A stretch of DNA of 64,000 bases from Echinicola strongylocentroti (GTDB taxonomy: Bacteria; Bacteroidota; Bacteroidia; Cytophagales; Cyclobacteriaceae): the NCBI RefSeq assembly GCF_003260975.1, contig NZ_CP030041.1, positions 4,901,501-4,965,500 on the forward strand, given 5' to 3'. Shown in pieces: positions 58,713-64,000 of the stretch. Both the position numbers and the translations under genes were made by a program. The notes below the pieces were generated by a model that was not told the origin of the DNA, ran no database searches, and saw nothing but the letters and a program-made list of their open reading frames with translations. Every line of letters starts with the position of its first letter. The first letter of the stretch is position 1.

Positions 58713-60868
58713 CTAGAGAAGCATTGATAAATTTTTCATCCAGCAAGTCACTTTCAAGACTATACGTTGATTCTAGAGGAAAACTTTGCTTTGATGAGGA
58801 ACCAAAATTTTTCTACATCGATCTTTTTTGTGGTGCGGGTGGAGTGAGTTCAGGTATAGTTAGAGGCGGTGGTAAGGTAATATATTGCATTAATCATGAC
58901 CCCCTGGCCATCGCAAGCCACAGAGCTAACTTGCCTGGTGTATTCCATGCTACTGAGGATATAAGAACATTTAATTTGACCCCATTAATTAGGGTAGTTG
59001 AATTTATCCGGAAGAAGAATCCAGGCGCCTTTATCTGCCTGTGGGCTTCTCTGGAATGTACCCATTTTAGCAAAGCAAAAGGTGGTGAACATAGGGAGGC
59101 TGATTCCCGGACTTTGGCTGAACACCTTTATCGGTACATTGATGCACTCGACCCTGATTACATTGATATCGAAAATGTTGTGGAGTTCATGAGCTGGGGA
59201 CCACTTAGAATGAAGTGTGCCAAAATGCATAAACATAAGTGTGATCTCAGCTTTGACAGCCGATTTGCTTACCAGTATGAAAAGAAAAAAAGGGGTAAAA
59301 AGAAAAGAATAGCTTGCGAGGAATATCATCCGGATAGATGCGAGTTGAAAATGAAGCATATCCCTCATTACAAAATGGTACCTAAATCACGGGATAAGGG
59401 TAGGGATTACGTTAGATGGTTCCAGGATATTTGCGAACGGTTTGGTTATGACTATGATTATAGGATCCTGAATAGTGCTGATTATGGTGCAGTGACAGCA
59501 CGTACACGGTATTTCGGACAATTCAAAAAACCTTTTCTTCCATTCACTTGGCCAAAGGCGACTCACGCAAAGAACCCAAAAAATGAAGGTCTTTTTGGTA
59601 GTTTAAAGCCCTGGAAAGCTGTTCGGCCAATGCTAGATCTAGAAGATGTGGGGAGGAGTATTTTTGGCCGGAAAAAAGAACTATCTGAAAACACGCTGAA
59701 AAGGATATATGCCGGTTTGGTGAAGTATGTAGCTGAAGGAAAAGAGCCGGAATTCATTATGAAATACCTTTCCAACGCTCTTAAGACCGGTATTTCAAAC
59801 CCTGTAGATTTGGATAATGTGGCTCCGACCGTTACCACTCAGAACCGATTAGCTTTTGTTAATGCTCAATTTATAGCAAAACACTTCTCTGGAAAGCCGC
59901 ATCAAAAAGTACATCCATTAAGTGAGCCGGCCAGAACAATTACAACGTCAGCAAATCAAAGTCTAGTTTCTACCGAATTTCTATTGAAGTACCATGGGAC
60001 AGGTGATAATGTTCTCCCTATGTCAGGGCCTTCAAGTACAATTACGACTAAAGATAGGATGGCAGTTATTTGGCTTGATAAGCAATTCCGTAGCGAACTA
60101 AATCACCAAGACATAGATCGACCTGCAGGTGCAATTATGACAAATGACAAGCATTGTAAAATGACTGCCGTTTGGGTTGATAAGCATTACAGCGGTAAAC
60201 ACAATCACCAATCAGCTGATATGCCTTTAGGATCTATTTTAACAAAAGACAAATACGCAAACATTCAATGCTTTGTCATGAATCAGTTTTCTGGTGGTGG
60301 TCAACATAGTTCAGTAGATAAACCTTTAGGAGCAATCACAACAGTACCGAAATCTAATGTAATCCAAGCTGAAAGGTTCCTTTTCAACCACAATTACAGT
60401 AACGGTGCAACAGATATCGATAGCCCGGCACCAACCTTATTGGCTAGCAGAAAGCATTACTATTTGCTCAATCCACAATACCAGTCCAAAGGAGGTGACA
60501 TTGACCGTCCATGTTTCACTCTTATTGCCCGTATGGACAAAATGCCTCCATATTTAATGGAAGCTGACAAAGGTGAAGGTGATGCGGCCATAATCATATA
60601 CGAAGATGACTGTGAAACAATGAAGAAAATTAAGCTTTTCATGGCCATTCACGGAATATGTGATATTAAAATGAGGATGCTTAAAGTGCCAGAGCTTTTG
60701 AGGATTCAAGGATTTGGAGATAAATATATTCTGAAAGGTACCCAAACTGACCAAAAACGGTTCATTGGTAATTCCGTGGAAGTAAACTTGGCGAAATCTA
60801 AAGTTGCTGAAAGGATTAGGGTGTTTCAAGAAATGTATAGGCAATACCAAAACCAGCATGTAGCATAA
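58709..60868 (+). CDS. C5-cytosine DNA methyltransferase with an eightfold-repeated recognition region
   Basis: 719 residues. Motif I IDLFCGAGGVSSGI (about 37-50), the catalytic Cys117 in LECTHFSKAKGG where most enzymes have PCQ, ENV (155-157), motif VIII TARTRYFG (263-270), and motifs IX-X at the end (LLRIQGFG 664-670, KRFIGNSVEVNLAK 683-696). Between them, about 348-617, are eight repeats of about 33 residues of the form Y-SG-HxxxxxDxPlGTITTKDK, an unusual target-recognition region. No restriction partner is adjacent, so protection of phage DNA against host nucleases is more likely than a restriction-modification system. The substrate sequence is unknown. Confidence 0.9.
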   Translation: MTREALINFSSSKSLSRLYVDSRGKLCFDEEPKFFYIDLFCGAGGVSSGIVRGGGKVIYCINHDPLAIASHRANLPGVFHATEDIRTFNLTPLIRVVEFIRKKNPGAFICLWASLECTHFSKAKGGEHREADSRTLAEHLYRYIDALDPDYIDIENVVEFMSWGPLRMKCAKMHKHKCDLSFDSRFAYQYEKKKRGKKKRIACEEYHPDRCELKMKHIPHYKMVPKSRDKGRDYVRWFQDICERFGYDYDYRILNSADYGAVTARTRYFGQFKKPFLPFTWPKATHAKNPKNEGLFGSLKPWKAVRPMLDLEDVGRSIFGRKKELSENTLKRIYAGLVKYVAEGKEPEFIMKYLSNALKTGISNPVDLDNVAPTVTTQNRLAFVNAQFIAKHFSGKPHQKVHPLSEPARTITTSANQSLVSTEFLLKYHGTGDNVLPMSGPSSTITTKDRMAVIWLDKQFRSELNHQDIDRPAGAIMTNDKHCKMTAVWVDKHYSGKHNHQSADMPLGSILTKDKYANIQCFVMNQFSGGGQHSSVDKPLGAITTVPKSNVIQAERFLFNHNYSNGATDIDSPAPTLLASRKHYYLLNPQYQSKGGDIDRPCFTLIARMDKMPPYLMEADKGEGDAAIIIYEDDCETMKKIKLFMAIHGICDIKMRMLKVPELLRIQGFGDKYILKGTQTDQKRFIGNSVEVNLAKSKVAERIRVFQEMYRQYQNQHVA

Positions 60869-60893
60869 AAGAAAATAAATCAAAATCAAAAAC

Positions 60894-61178
60894 ATGGACT
60901 ATAGAAAATTAATCCTATCCGGCAATCTAGTATCAGATGCCGAGGTAAAGCAGAGTGAAAAAGGAAATTGGACGGCTTTTAAAATAGCCTGTAATCCAAC
61001 GAAAGAAGAAACGGTGTACTACTCCATAGCCATCAATGGAGATAAGCTTGCAGAGTGGCTAAAAAAGGGTAAAAAGGTAGTAGTAGAAGGTACTCCCCAT
61101 GTGGAGGCAAAACAGAACAAGTACAATGTAACTGAAATTTACCATTCCGTGAAGAATGCACGGGTAACCATGATGTAG
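60894..61178 (+). CDS. ssb: Single-stranded DNA-binding protein (short form)
   Basis: 94 residues forming an OB fold: YRKLILSGNLVSDAEVKQSEKG, AFKIACN, YYSIAINGDKLAEWLKKGKKVVVEGTP. It lacks the acidic C-terminal tail that recruits host replication proteins, which is common in phage SSBs. It lies with the phage replication genes and should coat DNA during phage replication or recombination. Confidence 0.88.
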   Translation: MDYRKLILSGNLVSDAEVKQSEKGNWTAFKIACNPTKEETVYYSIAINGDKLAEWLKKGKKVVVEGTPHVEAKQNKYNVTEIYHSVKNARVTMM

Positions 61179-61179
61179 T

Positions 61180-61374
61180 ATGCAAGTAACAAAAGAACAA
61201 TTTCACGGGAATGACATGTCCCGAGAAGAAGCGGAACGCCTGTACAACGAGAACTCAAAAGAAGCTCAGTCATTAGGTAGAAGATCAATCCGGGAAATGA
61301 GGAAAAAAGAAGGTGCACCCAGTTTTTCTATGAGAATTAAAAAAATGTTTAACGTTAAAAATCAAGTAAAATGA
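61180..61374 (+). CDS. Hypothetical phage protein
   Basis: 64 residues, charged and helical (MSREEAERLYNENSKEAQSL). No family recognised. Starts 1 nt after ssb and overlaps the next gene by ATGA. Confidence 0.55.
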   Translation: MQVTKEQFHGNDMSREEAERLYNENSKEAQSLGRRSIREMRKKEGAPSFSMRIKKMFNVKNQVK

Positions 61375-61643
61375 ACTGGAAAGAAATGAAAGAATTTTGC
61401 GAAAAACTTAATGAAAATCAGTTAAGTAAGAATGTAGTATTATGGAGGGAGGATGAAGCAATCACTGATATTCACCCAATGCAACTAGAAGAAGATCATT
61501 ACAGAGAACATGACTCCATCTATTGTATGCCTGAATCAGAAGCAAGGGAAATCGTAAAAGGTGAGCCGGAGTATCCAAATGGGTTAAGCGACATGAAAAA
61601 GGTTTATGAAAAAGGGCATCCTATTTTATGGGAGAAATTTTAA
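61371..61643 (+). CDS. Hypothetical phage protein
   Basis: 90 residues, acidic (WREDEAITDIHPMQLEEDHY). Resembles small acidic proteins common in Bacteroidota phages; function unknown. Confidence 0.55.
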   Translation: MNWKEMKEFCEKLNENQLSKNVVLWREDEAITDIHPMQLEEDHYREHDSIYCMPESEAREIVKGEPEYPNGLSDMKKVYEKGHPILWEKF

Positions 61644-61649
61644 CTCAAA

Positions 61650-62078
61650 ATGTACAAACAGATGAATCCAAGAGAATTAAGAATAGGAAATCTATTTCGT
61701 GACCGCCAAAGTGGTGATATCATTGAGGTAGTTGAATTGAATGAAAACACTATAACCTTTGATGCAGGTAAGTGCCTTGAATCCGGGTGGCAAGCGGAGC
61801 CAATAGCATTAACAGAAAAGTTGTTACCGAAACTAGGGTTTATATGGTGTACTGGTAGGCATGGCGAATATTACATGCATGAACAACAGGAGTTGTTTAG
61901 GGTTTGGAGACATTCTGAAGGTTCATTCGGAATTGGACGAAAAGACTTGGAATCAAAAGATAGAGAGTTTAATACTCACTGGATGACATTGAATTGTAAG
62001 TATGTTCATCAGTTGCAAAACCTATTTTATGACATTACAGAATTAGAGCTATATGTAAAGGAGGTTAAAAATGGCTAA
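61650..62078 (+). CDS. Hypothetical phage protein with RIGN motif
   Basis: 142 residues. Paralogue of the protein at 55697: both open N-ELRIGNL and end H-Q-LQNLFY-ITELEL. A duplicated phage gene family with no known function; the two copies flank the DGR and methyltransferase block. Overlaps the replication gene by 8 nt. Confidence 0.65.
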   Translation: MYKQMNPRELRIGNLFRDRQSGDIIEVVELNENTITFDAGKCLESGWQAEPIALTEKLLPKLGFIWCTGRHGEYYMHEQQELFRVWRHSEGSFGIGRKDLESKDREFNTHWMTLNCKYVHQLQNLFYDITELELYVKEVKNG

Positions 62079-62946
62079 GTACAGACACGTACATTGCGAG
62101 TTCTGGAATGATGAAAAAGTAGAGCTAGAGATGACACCAGAGGATAAGTACCTCATGTTGTATTTACTCACCAATGACAGGACGAATAGCATAGGGATAT
62201 ACCCTATTACATTCAAGAGAATGGCTTACCAAACAGGATATAGTATGGAGAGTGTTAATAACATTGTGGAAAGACTTGAGAGATTGAACTTAATAAAGTA
62301 TGACCATGACCACAAAGAAATTTGCATTCTAAATTGGGGAAAATGGAACCTGAAAAAGGGAGGAAAACCGGTGGAGGATGCAATCAAAGTCGATCTTCAA
62401 ACGGTTAAAAATAAGTCGTTTATATCAATTTTACTTGATAGTATTGATAATAAAAAACTTGTTCAAAAGGTGATTAGTGAACTTGGTCATCACGATACGT
62501 CCACGATACGTCCACGATACGTGGACAAAACTGAAACTGAAACTGAAACTGAAACTGAAAAGGAAAACAAAACTGAAACTGAAAAGGAAAACCAAAAAGA
62601 AAAAAGGGAGGCGGATAAACCGCCTATCTATGAATCCTTATTAAGTTATAGTTTTAAGTTATTTTCTGAAAGTTCAATAGAGGGTGTTTTCTTTGAAAAA
62701 ATGAAACAGCTACATGAACTGAATGATGAACAGGTTTCTGAAGCTTTTGTTAAATGGAAAGCTAAAAAAGAAGCTGTTGGAGAAGAGTTTAAAACGAAAA
62801 AGCATTTGAAAAATTCTTTCAATAAATTCCTTGATTACAATGCTAAAGAATTTAAATCAAGTGGAGGGGCCTCTAGTGAAAGTTTTGAGGACTTAGTGGC
62901 TGAAATGGAACGCCATGCGGCTAAGACAGAAGGGAGGAGGTTATGA
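62071..62946 (+). CDS. Phage replication initiator-like protein
   Basis: 291 residues. The N-terminus (about 1-115: YRHVHCEFWNDEKVELEMTPEDKYLMLYLLTNDRTN, then GYSMESVNNIVERLERLNLIK) is a winged-helix domain of the phage replisome-organiser type. A charged linker with repeated Glu-Thr (about 153-190) and a C-terminal helical region with KTKKHLKNSFNKFLDYNAKEF follow. Three iterons (62491-62523) lie inside the gene, in the manner of the lambda O gene, so it may bind its own coding sequence as the origin. Overlaps the genes before and after. Confidence 0.75.
   Translation: MAKYRHVHCEFWNDEKVELEMTPEDKYLMLYLLTNDRTNSIGIYPITFKRMAYQTGYSMESVNNIVERLERLNLIKYDHDHKEICILNWGKWNLKKGGKPVEDAIKVDLQTVKNKSFISILLDSIDNKKLVQKVISELGHHDTSTIRPRYVDKTETETETETEKENKTETEKENQKEKREADKPPIYESLLSYSFKLFSESSIEGVFFEKMKQLHELNDEQVSEAFVKWKAKKEAVGEEFKTKKHLKNSFNKFLDYNAKEFKSSGGASSESFEDLVAEMERHAAKTEGRRL
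62491..62523. repeat. Three tandem 11-bp iterons, candidate phage origin
   Basis: CACGATACGTC at 62491-62501 and 62502-62512, and CACGATACGTG at 62513-62523, directly tandem. Each has CACG...CGT(G) dyad symmetry, complete in the third. An AT-rich stretch (about 62405-62465) precedes them, and a ctgaaa hexamer repeat follows (about 62530-62590). Iterons inside an initiator gene beside AT-rich DNA form the classic phage origin layout. Confidence 0.6.
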
Positions 62947-63710
62947 ACAATCAAGAATTGACAGAGGCTAGAAAGCTTCTATTGAACTGGTTGGAGAACA
63001 AACTACACGCCTATTCCGGTCTTAGGCAAAAAGAGAAGATGTCCAAGCAAGAGAAAATGGAATGGCCCATCATAACAGAGGGTGCGTACAAAGACAAGGC
63101 GTGGATGACTATTGGGAGGCTTGATCTAATCCTTTCCCGAGGGTGTAGTGGAGATTACGGTGATTTTACAAGCCTAAATAGGAACACTCTTCGGTCATGG
63201 GTCAATCAATTCTACAGGGACAACCAGAATGACCTGGACAAGGAAATGAGAAAAGAAATAGCTAAAACTAGGTCAGAAAGGGAAAAAGAGGTGGAATACT
63301 GGTACGAACTAGGACTTAGGAAATTCAAGGAAACTTATACTAGACTTAAGGGAGAACTGAAAGGAAAGGAGGATATATCCTATCACTCCATACCTCAAGA
63401 CATAGAGTACGCTGATGTGTGGTGGAAGGTGTTTGAAGAGGCTGGTTTGATTGGCTGTACCCCTGAGATAATGGACGGTATGTTGAAAGCTCAACAAAGG
63501 CAAATGGATGCAGAGGTAAACAACAATAAAGAATTCCACACCACAGTACATCCTATGAGCGTTACCAAGCGAGTGAATAATATTCTCGTGCGTATGGAGG
63601 TAGCCAAGTGGATTATGCAGGATGTTGATATTGATGATTTGTTCAGAGAGTTTAAAGTCGAATCAATTAGGAAAAGAAATTTTTTCTCTGATTTATCAAC
63701 TAAAAGTTGA
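62943..63710 (+). CDS. Hypothetical phage protein, probably replication-linked
   Basis: 255 residues, basic and mostly helical, no signal peptide. Joined to the initiator gene by an ATGA overlap, the place where many phages carry a helicase loader or helicase partner. I see no Walker A motif. Function unknown. Confidence 0.55.
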   Translation: MNNQELTEARKLLLNWLENKLHAYSGLRQKEKMSKQEKMEWPIITEGAYKDKAWMTIGRLDLILSRGCSGDYGDFTSLNRNTLRSWVNQFYRDNQNDLDKEMRKEIAKTRSEREKEVEYWYELGLRKFKETYTRLKGELKGKEDISYHSIPQDIEYADVWWKVFEEAGLIGCTPEIMDGMLKAQQRQMDAEVNNNKEFHTTVHPMSVTKRVNNILVRMEVAKWIMQDVDIDDLFREFKVESIRKRNFFSDLSTKS

Positions 63711-63720
63711 TATTAGTTTA
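63695..63720. promoter_or_regulatory. Repeated prophage operator-like site before the HNH gene
   Basis: Perfect 17-bp inverted repeat ATCAACTAAAAGTTGAT (63695-63711: 7-bp arms, 3-bp centre) followed by ATTAGTTT. It matches the sites at 52994-53012 and 55248-55271. A further AGTTGAT lies at 63726-63732. It probably controls the next transcription unit. Confidence 0.6.
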
Positions 63721-63757
63721 AATAAAGTTGATATTTAACACAACAATCGTAGTAGAT

Positions 63758-64000
63758 ATGCCTACCATAAACACAAAGCAAGTCAAAGTCCCATGGGTGA
63801 CACCCGCTAGAAAGAGTAAGAAGAGCTGGGGTTTTGATACACAATTCTACAGAAGAAAGAAATGGATTAATCTGCGTAGATTCTTCCTATCAAGAAACCC
63901 TTTCTGTGCTGAATGTGAGAAGAATGGGGAGTTAATAAGTGCTACTGTTGTTGATCATAAAATACCAAGAAAGGAGCGAAAAGATCTGGAATATGAGCTT
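63758..64000 (+). CDS. HNH endonuclease (5' part, runs off the window)
   Basis: 81 codons are visible. FYRRKKWINLRRFFLSRNPFCAEC (C50, C53) and VVDHKIPRKE (D66, H67) are the start of an HNH nuclease of the phage packaging type, usually found just before the terminase genes. The rest, including the second cysteine pair, lies beyond 64000. Start ATG at 63758. Confidence 0.85.
   Translation, partial: MPTINTKQVKVPWVTPARKSKKSWGFDTQFYRRKKWINLRRFFLSRNPFCAECEKNGELISATVVDHKIPRKERKDLEYEL

Larger units (their letters stand above)
51184..64000. mobile_element. Left part of a prophage (continues beyond the window)
   Basis: From the tRNA-end repeat onward the genes follow phage order: integrase, divergent repressor, a compact series of tiny overlapping early genes, NinG, a DGR, a DNA methyltransferase, SSB, replication genes and an HNH gene. 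No structural, terminase or lysis gene is in the window, so the late region and right end must lie past 64000. The left boundary at 51184 is inferred from the repeat and the integrase. Confidence 0.8.

Noticed and set aside
51184..64000. CRISPR array
   Set aside because: No spaced direct repeats were seen. The iterons at 62491 are contiguous and the DGR repeats are three unique-context copies.

Overview
The window looks like a chromosome of a marine or soil Bacteroidota of the Cytophagia, probably Cyclobacteriaceae (Echinicola/Algoriphagus-like). That placement is inferred from gene content: a type IX secretion partner pair, SusC/SusD transport, ECF sigma/FecR pairs, STN-domain receptors, and promoters of the TTG-N20-TAnnTTTG type. 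No rRNA or marker gene is present to fix the species.

Layout. (1) 0.36-20.0 kb: a SprB-sized adhesin (6229 residues, about 49 tandem DUF7507-like domains, type B T9SS sorting domain) followed 3 nt later by a PorP/SprF-family membrane protein. (2) 20.4-25.7 kb: a four-gene operon with ATGA overlaps at every junction, encoding a DUF5675 protein, a membrane-tethered N-acetylmuramidase and two DUF4230 proteins; a Nudix hydrolase follows. (3) 26.2-31.0 kb, minus strand: an ECF sigma/FecR pair leading into an STN-domain protein that carries surface-repeat motifs instead of a TonB barrel, then a second surface-repeat protein across a block of palindromic repeats. (4) 31.1-32.9 kb: a metallo-beta-lactamase-fold hydrolase, a small receiver-like protein, tRNA-Val, and the 3' part of a second tRNA. 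(5) 34.3-48.0 kb: ECF sigma, FecR, SusC (with STN), SusD, a lipoprotein and a BNR/sortilin propeller protein in one direction, then a PepSY protein and a convergent TonB-dependent receptor. (6) 48-51.2 kb: a scrappy accessory zone with a CoiA-like nuclease and a possible HEPN protein between two copies of a decayed gene end. (7) 51.2-64 kb: the left part of a prophage, beginning at an 18-bp copy of the tRNA 3' end, then integrase, XRE repressor, a string of tiny overlapping early genes, NinG, a diversity-generating retroelement (DGR), a C5 methyltransferase, SSB, replication genes with internal iterons, and an HNH gene cut by the window edge.

The most exciting system is the DGR at 56.1-58.4 kb. 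A template repeat (57012-57084) matches variable repeats in two adjacent target genes. By my reading there are 12 and 17 substitutions over the first 72 positions, every one at a template adenine and none at the 50 other positions. A reverse transcriptase with the IGNYLSQ and YADD motifs follows. Its first 30 or so codons lie in another frame, so it is either frameshifted or starts late. The targets lie in the early/replication block and are not evidently tail fibres.

Other leads: a repeated inverted-repeat site (ATCAAC-N5-GTTGA type) at several prophage positions, one set overlapping a good early promoter; an eightfold repeat in the methyltransferase recognition region; and tRNA-end repeats 18.3 kb apart that suggest tandem integration at one tRNA gene.
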